Source: Periplaneta americana (lineage: Eukaryota > Arthropoda > Insecta > Blattodea > Blattidae). Taken from it: a DNA stretch of 64,000 nt. Below, in pieces: positions 1-10,447 of this stretch. Within the stretch, counting starts at the first letter, position 1. Every line of letters begins with the position of its first letter. The position numbers and the translations under genes were made by a program. The notes under the pieces are model-generated. The model was not told where the DNA came from. It saw only the letters and a list, made by a program, of their open reading frames with translations, and did not search any database. The DNA lies in assembly GCF_040183065.1 (NCBI RefSeq), contig NC_091120.1:172519988-172583987 (forward strand). Direction: 5' to 3'.

Positions 1-419
1 AGAAATTTGCCATTATCTAACTAATTTAACTAATTATCTAATCTCTCACAAAACTCCTTCTTTACTTCCACTCTCGTCTTCCGTTTCTCTCTTTCGTCAG
101 TCACTTATGTATAGTGTAGAAATGGCGTTTGGTCCTCCGGTGCTGCTGTTGGCGTTGCCCTGTCTTCGCCCTCCAAGCACTCCAGTCTGCAGCTACCCAC
201 TTCGTCCTGCCCAAGCATATATTCGATCGACGGCCGCGGGTCAGAACGATGTCGCAGCTTCGATGTCATCTTGCTCAAAGTGGCCCAACTCGTCACGGGA
301 CTGCACTTCGACGTGAAGCTGGACATGGCTGCCAAATTGCTGGGAATATGTCAGCTGCCATCATTCTACTCTGATCCTATGTTGTACTTATAGAAGCTAT
401 TGTCTTTAATTTATGCCCC
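1..419. other. Edge sequence without a supportable gene
   Basis: Bases 120-330 are GC-richer than the rest and are open for 60-80 codons in three frames. None of these frames shows a domain, a good start context or a splice pattern that I recognise. I see nothing else before the minisatellite starts. Confidence 0.5.
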
Positions 420-1830
420 TCTGCCATCCTTCTGATATGCTTCACTTTTTGATCTTATAGCCGACCTTGTTTTCTTGTTTTTGTCCCTCTGCCATCCATC
501 TGCTCTGCTTCTCTTTTGATCTTATTGTCGCCCTTGTTTTCTTCTTTTTGTCTCTCTGCCATTCATCTGCTCCGCTTCTCTTTTGATCTTATTGCCGCCA
601 TTGTTTTCTTCTTTTTGTCCCTCTGCCATTCATCTGCTCTGCTTCTCTTTTGATCTTATTGTCGCCCTTGTTTTCTTCTTTTTGTCCCCCTGCCTTCATC
701 TGCTCTGCTTCTCGTTTGATTTTATTGCCGCCCTTGTTTCCTCCTTTTTGTCCTTCTGCCATTCATCTGCTCTGCTTCTCTTTTGATCTTATTGTCGCCC
801 TTGTTTTCTTCTTTTAGTCCCTCTGCCATTCATCTGCTCTGCTTCTCTCTTGATCTTATTGTCGCCCTTGTTTTCTCCATTTTGTCTTTCTGCCATTCAT
901 CTGCTCTGCTTCTCTTTTGATCTTATTGCCGCCCTTGTTTTCTCCTTTTTGTCCTTCTGCCATTCATCTGCTCCGCTTCTCTTTTGATCTTATTGTCGCC
1001 CTTGTTTTCTTCTTTTTGTCACTCTGCCATTCATCTGCTCTGCTTCTATTTTGATCTTATTGTCGCCCTTGTTTTCTTCTTTTTCTCCCTCTGCCATTCA
1101 TCTGCTCTGCTTATATTTTGATCTTATTGTCGCCCTTGTTTTCTTCTTTTTGTCCCTCTGCCATTCATCTGCTCTGCTTCTCTTTTGATCTTATTGCCGC
1201 TCTTGTTTTCTCCTTTTTGTCCTTCTGCCATTCATCTGCTCTGCTTCTCTTTTGATCTTATTGTCGCCCTTGTTTTCTTCTTTTTTGCCCCTCTGCCATT
1301 CATCTGCTCTGCTTCTCTTTTGATCTTATTGTCGCCCTTGTTTTCTTCTTTCTGTCCCTCTGCCATTCATCTGCTCTGCTTCTCTTTTGATCTTATTGCC
1401 GCCATAGTTTTCTTCTTTTTGTCCCTCTGCCATTCATCTGCTCTGCTTCTCTTTTGATCTTATTGCCGCCATAGTTTTCTTCTTTTTGTCCCTCTGCCAT
1501 TCATCTGCTCTGCTTCTCTTTTGATCTTATTGTCGCCCTTGTTTTGTTCTTTTTGTCCCTCTGCCATTTATCTGATCTGCTTCTCTTTTGATCTTATTGT
1601 CGCCTTTGTTTTCTTTTTTCCCTCTGCCATTCATCTGCTCTGTTCTTTTTGATCTTATTGCCGCCCTTGTTTCCTTCTTTTTGTCCCTCTGCCATTCATC
1701 TGCTCTGCTTCTCCTTTGATTTTATAACCGCCCTTGTTTTCTTCTTTTTGCTCCTCTGCCATCCTTCGCTCTCCTTCTCTTTTGCTCTTATAGCCGCCCT
1801 TTTTTTCTCTTATGCTCTCTGGCATCCGTC
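420..1830. repeat. 67-bp minisatellite, about 21 units
   Basis: Tandem units of 67 bp are easy to follow from repeated CTGCCATTCATCTGCTCTGC blocks, for example starts at 623 and 690. The plus strand is strongly pyrimidine-rich. Because 67 is not a multiple of three, each unit shifts the reading frame, so the 65-98-codon open stretches on either strand are by-products. Most units differ at a few positions, with C/T changes in the GTCGCCC/GCCGCCC segment, so the array is not freshly homogenised. Confidence 0.92.
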
Positions 1831-2475
1831 TCCTCTGCTTCGCTAATTTTTTTATATCCGCCTTTTTTTCTTTATGCCCCTTTGGCATCCTTCTGCTCTG
1901 CTTCTCTAATTTTTTTATATCCGCCTTTTTTTCTTTATGCCCCTCTGGCATCCTTCTGCTCAGCTTCTCTAATTTTTTTATAGCCGCCTTTTTTTTCTTT
2001 ATGCCCCTCTGGCATCCTTCTCCTCTGCTTCTCTAATTTTTTATAGCCGCTTTTTTTTTTCTTTATGCCCCTCTGGCATCCTTCTCCTCTGCTTCTCTAA
2101 TTTTTTTATGGCCGCCTTTTTTATCTTTATGCCCCTCTGGCATGCTTCTCCTCCGCTTCTCTAATTTTTTATAGCCGCCTTTTTTTCTTTATGCCCCTCT
2201 GGCATCCTTCTCCTCTGCTTCTCTAATTTTTTTATGGCCGCCTTTTTTTTCTTTATGCCCCTCTGGCATCCTTCTCCTCTGCTTCTCTAATTTTTTATAG
2301 CCGCCTTTTTTTTCTTTATGCCCCTCTGGCATCCTTCTCCTCTGCCTCTCTAATTTTTTTATAGCCGCCCTTTTTTTTCTTTATGCCCCTCTGGCATCCT
2401 TCTGCTCTGCTTCTCTGATATTTTATAGCTGCCCTTTTTTTTTCTTTATGCCCCTCTGCCATCCTTCTGCTGTGC
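1831..2475. repeat. 62-65-bp variant minisatellite units, about 10
   Basis: The array continues with a derived unit recognised by TTTATGCCCCTCTGGCATCC (starts near 1871, 1934, 1998 and 2062). Spacing varies with the length of a T run. The change from TCTTTTGATCTTATTG to TCTAATTTTTTTATAGCC is abrupt near 1830, so one mutated unit seems to have expanded separately. The minus strand reads as a basic Lys/Glu/Arg-rich peptide repeat, but the variable unit length breaks the frame and I do not consider it coding. Confidence 0.88.
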
Positions 2476-2695
2476 TTCTCTTTTGTTCTTGCAGCAGGCA
2501 TTATTTTACGTTATCTCACTGTGCGAACCTTTTTCTCTGCTTTTCTTTTGTTCTTATAGCTGCTCTTGTTTTTGTTTCATACCTGTCTTTCTTCTTTGCT
2601 GCTTCACTTTTGTTCTTATAGCAGCTCTTTTGTTTATTGTATACCCTTTTGTCATCTCTCTGCTCTGCTGTTTTCTTGCAAATTTTTGTCGTTTC
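2476..2695. repeat. Degenerate end of the minisatellite
   Basis: Remnants of the unit (TTCTTTTGTTCTTATAGC and similar) recur at roughly 65-bp spacing with many substitutions. This is usual at the edge of a tandem array, where homogenisation is weakest. Confidence 0.6.
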
Positions 2696-5410
2696 TTCCT
2701 TCTTTCCTTCGTCTCCCTTCTCACGTTTTCAGTTTCTCCTGGAATCAGTCAATGAATGATCTAGTCAATAAACGAATCTTTTTTTTAAGTCATCAGCATC
2801 CATTGATGCTACGGGTATTGTGAAATAGGAAATACAATGAGTATATTTAGAGTATTATTATTAAAAACAAGCAAATGGAAGTTAAACGGGAAGATTTTTG
2901 CCTACATTTCTATGTAACACTCAGTACAAAATGGATTATTTACAAGCCACTCTTTAAGACTGGAATTCAGATTTCACCTGAAATGGATTCGTATTGCAGC
3001 TCCTGTTTTTATTGTATGATCTTCTTTCCTCTCTGCGAAATTATGTCCTTGTAATATTTATTATCTGATGTCTTTCTTTCCCTCGTCTCACTTCTCCACT
3101 TTTTAATTATTCCTGTAATCAATCAATCAATCAACAAATGAACCAATAGATTTCTTTACGTCATGAGCATCCATTGATGCTATGGGTATTGTGAAATGGG
3201 AAATACTATGTGTATATTTAGATTATTATTAAAGAAAAGCAAATGGAAGTTAAACGGAAACATTTTTGCCTACATTTGTATTTAAGACTCATTAAGGCTA
3301 CAAAATGGATTATTTACAAGCCACTCTTTAAGACTGGAATTCAGATTTCACCTGAAATTGATTCATATTGCAGCTCCTGTTTTTATTTTATGATCTTCTT
3401 TCGTCTCTGCGAAATTGTGTCCTGGTAATATTTTTTATCTCATTTCTTCCTTTACCTGGACTCACTTCTCCACTTTTTAATTATTCCTGTAATCAATCAA
3501 TCAATCATTCAATCAATCAATGACCGAATCAATTTAAGTCATGAGTATCCATTTAAGCTATGGGTATTGTGAAATAGGAAATACAATGAGTGTATTTACA
3601 CTATTATTAAAAACAAGCAAATGGAAGTTAAACGGAAACATTTTTACCTACATTGTATTTAAGACTTATTAAGGCTACAATATGGATTATTTACAAGGCA
3701 CTCTTTAAGACCGGAATTCAGATTTCACCTGAAATTGATTCATATTGCAGCTCCTGTTTTTATTGTATGATCTTCTTTCCTCTCTGCGAAATTGTGTCCT
3801 GTAATATTTATTATCTCATTTCTTCCTTTACCTGGACTCACTTCTCCACTTTTTAATTATTCCTGTAATCAATCAATCAATCAATCAATCAACAAATGAA
3901 CCAATCAATATCTTTACGTCATGAGCATCCATTGATGCTATGGGTATTGTGAAATGGGAAATACAATGTGTATATTTAGATTATTATTAAAGAAAAGCAA
4001 ATGGAAGTTAAACGGAAACATTTTTGCCTACATTTGTATTTAAAACTCATTATGGCTACAAAATGGATTATTTACAAGCCACTCTTTAAGAGCAGAATTC
4101 AGATTTCACCTGAAATTGATTCGTATTGCAGCTCCTATTTTTATTGTATGATCTTCTTTCCTCTCTGCGAAATTATGTCCTTGTAATATTTTTATCACAT
4201 TTCTTCCTTTCCCTGGACTCACTTCTCCACTTTTTAATTATTCCTGTAATGAATGAATGAATGAATCAATCAATCATTCAATCAATCAATGACCGAATCA
4301 ATTTATTTACGTCATGAGTATCCATTGATGCTATGGGTATTGTGAAATAGGAAATACAATGAGTATATTTAGACTATTATTAAAAACAAGCAATTGGAAG
4401 TTAAACTGAAACATTTTTGCCTACATTTGTATTTGAGACTCATTAAGGCTACAAAATGGATTATTTACAAGGCACTCTTTAAGACCGGAATTCAGACTTC
4501 ACCTGAAAGTGATTGATATTGTAGCTTCTGTTTTTATTGTATGATCTTCTTTCCTCTCTGCGAAATTTTGTCCCTGTAATATTTATTATCTCATTTCTTC
4601 CTTTCTCTCGTCTCAGTTCTGCTCTTTTTAATTATTCCTGTAATCAATCAATCAATCAATCAATGAACGAATCAATTTATTTAAGTCATGAGCGTCCCTT
4701 GATGCTATGGATATTGTGAAATAGGAAATACAATGAGTATATTTAGACTATTATTAAAGAAAAGCAAATGGACGTTAAACGGGAACATTTTTGCCTACAT
4801 TTGTATTTAAAACTTACTAAGGCTACAAAATGAATTATTTACAAGCCACTCTTTAAGTGCAGCATTCAGATTGCACCTGAAATTAATTCATATAGCGGCT
4901 CCTGTTTTTATTGTGATTTCTCTCTTCGAAATTGTCTCCTTGTAATAATTATCTGTTTTCTTTCTTTATTCCTGGTCCACACCTGTGGAGTTAACGGTCA
5001 GCGCGTCTGGCCGGGAAACCAGGTGGCCCGGGTTCGAATCTCGGTCGGGGTAAGTTACCTGGTTGAGGTATTTTCGGGGTTTTCCCTCAACCCAATAAGA
5101 GCAAATGCTGGGTAACTTTCGGTGCTGGACCCCTGACTCATTTCAGCGGCACTATCACCTTTATTACATTCAGACATAACATAGATGTTGATACAGCGTC
5201 GTAAAATAACCCCCCAAAAATAAATAAAATTCTTCATTCCCTCGTCTCACTTCTCCATTTTTTAGTTTCTCCTGTAATCAATTACTCAGTCAATCAATGA
5301 ATCAATGAACTAATAATTTTTTAAGTCATGAGCATCAGTGGATAATATGGGTAGTGTAAAATAGGAAATACAATGAGTACATAGAGACTCTTACTGAAAA
5401 CAAGCAAATT
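2696..5410. repeat. 368-395-bp tandem array, about 7 units
   Basis: The marker CAAATGGAAGTTAAAC or a near match recurs at 2872, 3240, 3618, 3998, 4391 and 4765, with a decayed match at 5405. This gives periods of 368, 378, 380, 393 and 374 bp. Each unit carries a short (TCAA)n tract whose length explains part of the size variation. Short open frames of 60-67 codons recur in several units but have no protein character. The last unit is enlarged by a SINE insertion. Confidence 0.9.
4973..5230 (+). mobile_element. SINE family A, full-length copy
   Basis: A tRNA-derived head has a B-box-like GGGTTCGAATCTC. It is followed by the body (CCTGGTTGAGG, then CTGGGTAACTTTCGGTGCTGG) and the 3' end AGCGTCGTAAAATAACC with an A-rich tail. 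The probable TSD is TCTTTATTCC (4963-4972) against TCTTCATTCC (5231-5240), 9 of 10 matching. The insertion splits the last unit of the tandem array, so it is younger than that unit. Confidence 0.88.
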
Positions 5411-5500
5411 GAATATTATTATGGTGTACCGTAGTTCATATGATATTTCCGTGCAGGAATTCTGCGTTTAATATGATGAATAGAACAGAGAAAAATTCTC

Positions 5501-5571
5501 TCCGGCACCGGGACTCGAACCCGGGTTTTTAGCTCTACGTGCTGACGCTTTATTCACTAAGCGACACTGGA
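5501..5571 (-). other. tRNA-like module of family D (not a functional tRNA gene)
   Basis: Read on the minus strand it folds as a 71-nt cloverleaf with A-box-like and B-box-like segments. The anticodon loop, ACGTAGA in the intact copies, would place GTA (Tyr). Position 33 is C instead of the universal T, and the module sits inside a repeated element, so I treat it as a Pol III promoter relic. Confidence 0.6.
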
Positions 5572-5769
5572 TTCCAGTTCCGATGCCGGATCGAATCCCA
5601 TCAGTTTAAGTTATAACTCTCAGTTTTCCCTTTGGTGGCCTACTGTCATGTACTATGTCACAGATATGTGACAGTGGCACAATGTCGAACGCACTATGTA
5701 CAGAGGTGCACTCGTTACGAGTGAATAAGTAGCCGGAATCCGACGGGATGAGCGCCGTCTTAAATCACT

Positions 5770-5963
5770 AATGGCCATATTCATAGACATTCTTTGCGCG
5801 GGCTTCCGGTGGATGATCAGCGAACTAACGTTTTTCGTATTCATAAACCAGTCTTAGCGATATACTATGATATCAATCCTTTACAAGTAATCAGTTGATA
5901 GCCGGAGCTAGTTAAGCACGCTCGTAGCACGGGCTAGCGAAATGTCTATGAATAGCACCCTCT
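5770..5963. mobile_element. Small TIR element (MITE) inside family D copy 1
   Basis: The ends are inverted: ATATTCATAGACATT on the left and the complement of CTATTCATAGACATTTCGC on the right. The D copy at 62.8 kb lacks this segment between TTAAATCAC and GTGATTA, which gives an empty-site comparison. No ORF. The superfamily is not clear because I cannot fix the target duplication. Confidence 0.65.
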
Positions 5964-6015
5964 GTGATTACTTACGCATATCATATTATGATGTACCGAA
6001 GTACGTATGATATAT

Positions 6016-6247
6016 GGAGTAACAGTCAGCGCGTCTGGCCGCGAAACCAGGTGGCCCGGGTTCGAATCCCGGTCGGGGCAAGTTACCTGGTTGAGGTTTT
6101 TTCCGGGGTTTTCCCTCAACCCAATATGGGTAACTTTCGGTGTTGGACCGCGGACTCATTTCACCGGCATTATCACCTTCATTTCATTCAGACGTTAAAT
6201 AACCTAGATGTTGATACAGCGTCGTAAAATAACCCAATAAAATAAAA
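6016..6247 (+). mobile_element. SINE family A, full-length copy with 13-bp TSD
   Basis: tRNA-derived head (box B GGGTTCGAATCCC), family A body and 3' end CAGCGTCGTAAAATAACCC, then an A-rich tail. It is flanked by a perfect duplication ACGTATGATATAT (6003-6015 and 6248-6260). It sits inside the tail of family D copy 1, so it is younger than that copy. Body open frames of 63-87 codons are chance products. Confidence 0.93.
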
Positions 6248-6389
6248 ACGTATGATATATCCGTGCAGGAATTCTGCGTTGTCATACACTGAAGGATGAG
6301 AATAGAACATAGATGTGGCTTGGCAACTTTGACAAGGAACTTTATAAAATATTTTACCAAAGTTCTGTGATAAAAGTTATGGTTTTGAG

Positions 6390-6390
<1 letters not shown>

Positions 6391-6454
<64 letters not shown>
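6391..6454. repeat. (AAT)n microsatellite
   Basis: About 21 pure trinucleotide units. The run encodes poly-Ile on the plus strand and poly-Tyr on the minus strand, which produces two spurious long frames here. Confidence 0.97.
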
Positions 6455-6456
<2 letters not shown>

Positions 6457-6945
6457 GCCGTAGATCCCCAGTGGAGCAAGGCCTCCTACTTGGGCAGAGG
6501 TGGCTGGAGTCTTGACCATCAGAAGTGCCGATCTGATAGTAAGCACCGCGTGAACAACCTTCTCTTCTTCCTGTCTACTTCTGTATGCCACCATCTCAAA
6601 TGACACCGTGCTGTTTGGTTCCAGACCTGGGTGGGCGAGGTGCAGACAAAGAACAACCTGCAGTTCTCAACCCTCAACCGGGCAAAATGGTGCAGCCGTC
6701 GCCTCCACCCCTATCCGTGTGAATACTCGTGACGTTCCCCGAGGGTGGGAATGTACCTCGTCTGTGCAGCATCAGTTTCAATGGCTACCAAATCTGTCCC
6801 TTCACCCAGGTAAAGACCAGCATCAGTCAGGGTCCAAAGTTCGCGGCTAGGTTGATGAACCGTCTTCATTTTGAGAACGGTCCCGCATTTCGAGGTATTT
6901 GAAACGTACCGCACAGGACAGAATCTGGCCCACTTCTTTCTGCCT
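6455..6945. other. GC-richer unclassified block
   Basis: This stretch is clearly less AT-rich than its neighbours and has 65-95-codon open frames on both strands. I recognise no domain. It could be the remnant of a retrotransposon coding region. Confidence 0.3.
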
Positions 6946-8545
6946 AGAATGGCCGATATTTCACAAACCGATATTTTGTCACAAGTATTTTTTTGTCACA
7001 GATAAACCTGCTTCTGATGACGCGAAATATCTGTGACAAAATATCGCTATCGAAATCTGCTCCGTATTCAGTACTCTGTCACCTTTGCAACGTCTGTGAC
7101 TGATATTTTCTCCTCTACATCGTGGGTTTGCGCATGCGCATGATACAATAACAGCAATCGGGCGGTGGTATTTGATTATTTTTTCGTGATATTTTGTTCA
7201 ATATTATTTTTTTCAAAGTGATGATGTGTTGCAAAGTTATTAGCGGCATTATAATAATATAATCATGAATCTGACATTTTGTTTTCATATTTTAGTCTGT
7301 ATATATGTTTTATAAATATTTTATATATTCCCCCGAGATCTTCACATTTTCATATTAAGCTTACTGTCAATTCATAGTAATGTGTAAGTATTTTCCACTA
7401 AATTAAAACCGAACGAGACAAAACTGGCTAATATGATGGGCAACCTATTTCGCGAAACTAACCTTGAGGTAGTTTCCTTCGTATTCCCCTTATATACCTT
7501 GCATATTCGAATCTGTGACAGGTCAGGTTTGGTTGGTTTAAGCTTTTATTATGCCTAGACATATACGATCAACGACTAAACTAGCGTTGAGGTAGTTCCC
7601 TTCGTACTCCCGCATATAAACCTTGCATATACGAATCTGTGACAGGTTAGGTTTGGTTAGTTTAGGCTTTGTTATGCCTTGGATATACGACCAACTGCAT
7701 CTCCATAAAAAATCAAATTCAACGATTTTCACTTCCGAAATCACCTAAACTACCTCAGCGCTAGTTTAACCCGAGGAACTGTCTCTCCACAAAAAAAAAA
7801 AAAAAAAATCCTTATATATGCAACGATTTTCACATCCGAATTCGCCGAAACTACTTCAGCGCTAGTTTCACTATCTTATTATAAATTATATAATGATTAC
7901 ACGATTTAAATAATAATAATACCATTGGTTACCAATACTTTATCTTGTGTAAAATCCTATCTGAACAACAGTTTTGTTTTGTAATTATTTTCCATTGTTT
8001 TTCCGAATACTGATGTTTCGTTAATTTTTATTCTGACTCAATATTATAATGTTGATGCACGACTTAAAATAATTATTTATCCATTATATTATATACAATA
8101 GAAAGGATCAATTTTTAAAACGATTAGGATAATCACATAACCTCAATTTCTCCATACCCAACTACATTAAAAAATTATCAACTGATTCCATATCTAAAAT
8201 CAACTACGATATAACCTCTTGGTATATGAGGTTAACTTTTTACATGTTTCTGTTGAGTTAGCTTAGTATTTATTTGTTAATGGTACATGTACATAACTTA
8301 TTTGTTGCATTTTCCCATATCCATCACTGATGTGTGGCGTGTATAGAGAATTCGTATTCACATTGCACTGCTCTTCCATATTTCCTGTTAATTTTTGTCG
8401 CTGTGACAAAATATCGGTGTAATTCATGCATATTCTGCTTACTTATCGATATAAAATATCGGTGTGACAAAATCACAGATAAAAGTCACAGATATTTAAT
8501 TGTCACAGTCACAGTTGTCACAGATACTTGGAAATATCGTTTAAG
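6946..8545. repeat. AT-rich block bounded by TGTGACA/TGTCACA clusters
   Basis: Both edges hold several copies of TGTGACAAAATATCG or its complement (7030-7050 and 8400-8540), while the middle has few. Inside are two direct repeats: a unit starting near 7445 and again near 7568 (TTGAGGTAGTT at 7464 and 7587, period 123), and a pair containing CAACGATTTTCAC near 7712 and 7822. No ORF is convincing. This may be one non-autonomous element of about 1.6 kb, but I cannot show a target duplication. Confidence 0.4.
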
Positions 8546-8948
8546 CTCAACTCTATTGCTGCCCAGCAGTATTTACTTGTTTTTGTGAGTATTGCTTGCA
8601 TTTCAGATTCAGATATTGGGATGCCAGTGCTGCCCCTGTCATACAGCTTTAAGAGTTACTCTTGCTTTAACAAGTTGAAGCAGTCAGGACTCAGGGAGCA
8701 ACAAAACACAGCATTATTGTTCAGCGAATAACGTTTTGCTCCAAATATAAACACTTGATTTGGACCATTTTGAGCCAAGGCCTCTGGTGGTCAACGGGAT
8801 CGCTCATGCACTTAAATGACACTACTTACTCTCAATTCTAAGAATTGTGGAATAAGTTATGGCTGAATGAGAGGTGATAACTGAATCTGCGTGTATTCAA
8901 ATCTGTGATGCTGTAGATATTAAGCAGTTATTAGTGCACCACCGAAAA
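8546..8948. other. No gene seen
   Basis: Ordinary AT-rich DNA with an open frame of 67 codons and no recognisable domain. Confidence 0.5.
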
Positions 8949-9039
8949 TACAGTGCAACCTGGTTAATTCGAAGTTGAAGAGACCGTTAAAAATAATCGA
9001 ATTATCCAAGATTTAAAAAAATAGATAAGTTCCAATTAT

Positions 9040-9314
9040 GCTAATCAAGCTTTCAGGTATAACTCCCTGTAAAGTTGATTTGAATAATTTCGAGGGAAAA
9101 ATTGTTCCGGGGCCAGGTATCGAACCCGGAACCTTTGGTTAAACGTACCAACGCTCTACCAACTGAGCTACTCGGGAACTCTACCAGACACCGATCCAAT
9201 TTTTCCTTCTATATCCATTCCCGGGTAGCTCAGTTGGTAGAGCGTTGGTACGTTTAACCAAAGGTCCCAGGTTCGATACCTGGCACCGGAACAATTTTTC
9301 CCTCGAAATTATTC
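9040..9314 (-). mobile_element. Foldback tRNA retroposon, family E, copy 1
   Basis: Two tRNA-like modules lie in opposite orientation (minus near 9106-9178, plus near 9219-9290), forming arms of about 98 bp around a spacer of roughly 40 bp. A 40-bp tail (ACAGGGAGTTATACCTGAAAG on the minus strand) is present only at the left. The whole is flanked by AAGTTCCAATTAT (9027-9039) and AAGTTTCAATTAT (9315-9327), 12 of 13 matching. Anticodon loop ACGTTTA, C at position 33. Confidence 0.82.
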
Positions 9315-9539
9315 AAGTTTCAATTATTTTCTTGCTTTCTACGCCAGAGGCATTTTGATTTAAATACATAAACTTTTTGAAGATAAATAGTTTAAAACAA
9401 TCAATTTGTGCAGACCATATGGGAATCATATGTCGCACCTCTTGTATAAAAAAATCAATGTAATATAGTAAGAACAAAACTATTTATTCAAAATTTTGCA
9501 CAATATTCCCAAAGTACAGCATATTTAATTAAAAAAGCT

Positions 9540-9735
9540 TGTTACTTAGGTTTGTTTGATTTTAACATTCAATCTTTGATTCATGCAAAATTCTTTCAGT
9601 TTATTTAATAACAATTGTAAAATAGTTTCACTCACATTGTGTTGCCCTCTAACATAGCACCTTAAATTCCTGAATGTGATCCATGGCTTGGTCGATTGTA
9701 GGCAATGGTTTCTCGGGATGTTCTGACCCTTCTTC
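9540..9735 (-). pseudogene. pogo/Tigger transposase C-terminus, frameshifted
   Basis: The minus strand reads an acidic linker (SSDKEEGSEHPEK), then PTIDQAMDHIQEF. After one frame change it reads LRCYVRGQHNVSETILQLL and ends at a stop near 9541. This order (acidic linker, helical segment near 'LRCY', short basic tail) is typical of the C-terminus of Tigger/CENP-B-like transposases. The catalytic DDE core is not present between this and the right inverted repeat, so the copy is internally deleted as well as frameshifted. Confidence 0.6.
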
Positions 9736-9951
9736 TTTATCTGAAGACACGGCTACAGTTTGCTCGGCTTATATTGCGGACTGATATTCATAATTTAGGT
9801 ACTGAATTTTACTTCGAATTTCCGAAAAAATTTGAATCACAAACTATTTTTTTACATGGAATTTTATCGGAGTGTATGGAGACCGTGGGAGAAGTTCGAA
9901 TTATTCACGATTTCAAATTAAAAACGTTGGAATTAGACTAGTTGGACTGTA

Positions 9952-10447
9952 TTAGCCAAGGATTATTAGGAAAAAACATGTTACCTGAATCCGAAATACC
10001 TCTGACCCTTTTTAGATCTGTTTTCATCTTAATTCCTTGTCCTCTTTCAGTGAAGCATAGTTTGGTATTGTACTTATGTTATCTCTTAGCATATGGTGAC
10101 GTGTACGTTATTAAATCACTATGCACTGGAAGTAAAGACATCAGAATTTGAAATCACATGTAAAAGAAAGAATTATAATACATCAATTTGCTGTCTCATC
10201 ATGGTTGCTATGTTACTTACCGATCAATTCTTAATCATTGTTATTGACAATGACAATAGGCTCTCAATTCCAGAAGCGAACGTGTACATTTTAAAGTGTT
10301 ATTTGAGTACAGATCAGATGTTTTTATTTTCCAACTAAACCCCTGCCTATGGCTATGAAAATGTTGACGACGATGATTGTGATAGTAATGATACTATCAA
10401 TCATCATGATAATGCTAGTGATAGTAATAATCAATCAATCAATTAAT
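9952..10447. other. No gene seen
   Basis: Open frames of 69-81 codons overlap each other here without any domain I recognise. Near 10380-10440 are short GAT/AATC-rich tracts that lead into the LINE 3' end. Confidence 0.45.

Larger units (their letters stand above)
5417..6300 (-). mobile_element. tRNA-bearing palindromic retroposon, family D, copy 1
   Basis: The tail segment (TATGATATTTCCGTGCAG) lies next to an antisense tRNA-like module. A body of about 200 bp follows, then a second tail segment (GATGTACCGAAGTACGTATG). Two other copies lie at 30.0-31.0 and 62.8-63.3 kb. This copy is interrupted by a MITE at 5770-5963 and a SINE at 6016-6247. I could not find its own target duplication, so both outer ends are approximate. 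Confidence 0.65.
8951..9949 (-). mobile_element. pogo/Tigger-like transposon remnant
   Basis: The ends are imperfect inverted repeats beginning CAGTGCAACCTGGTTAATTC (left) and CAGTCCAAC on the complement of the right end. Both are flanked by TA (8949-8950 and 9950-9951). The TAATTCGAA-like interior is typical of Tigger/pogo ends. It carries the C-terminal part of a transposase on the minus strand and has lost most of the gene. A foldback retroposon is inserted at 9040-9314. Confidence 0.72.

Noticed and set aside
107-374. Overlapping frames at the window start
   Set aside because: Three overlapping frames on both strands reflect local GC content. None has domain support.
1655-1951. Lys/Glu-rich repeat protein on the minus strand of the minisatellite
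   Set aside because: Unit lengths of 62-67 bp are not kept at multiples of three, so the frame is lost every few units. No start or splice support.
420-2475. CRISPR-like array
   Set aside because: The 67-bp units have no conserved repeat alternating with unique spacers, and the setting is eukaryotic. It is a plain tandem minisatellite.
6184-6606. 140- and 96-codon frames across the (AAT)n tract
   Set aside because: They exist only because the trinucleotide run encodes poly-Tyr or poly-Ile. The remainder is SINE and unclassified sequence.
9106-9290. Pair of real tRNA genes
   Set aside because: Acceptor stems have mismatches, position 33 is not T, both copies lie inside one target-duplicated element and the same sequence recurs at 22.8 kb.
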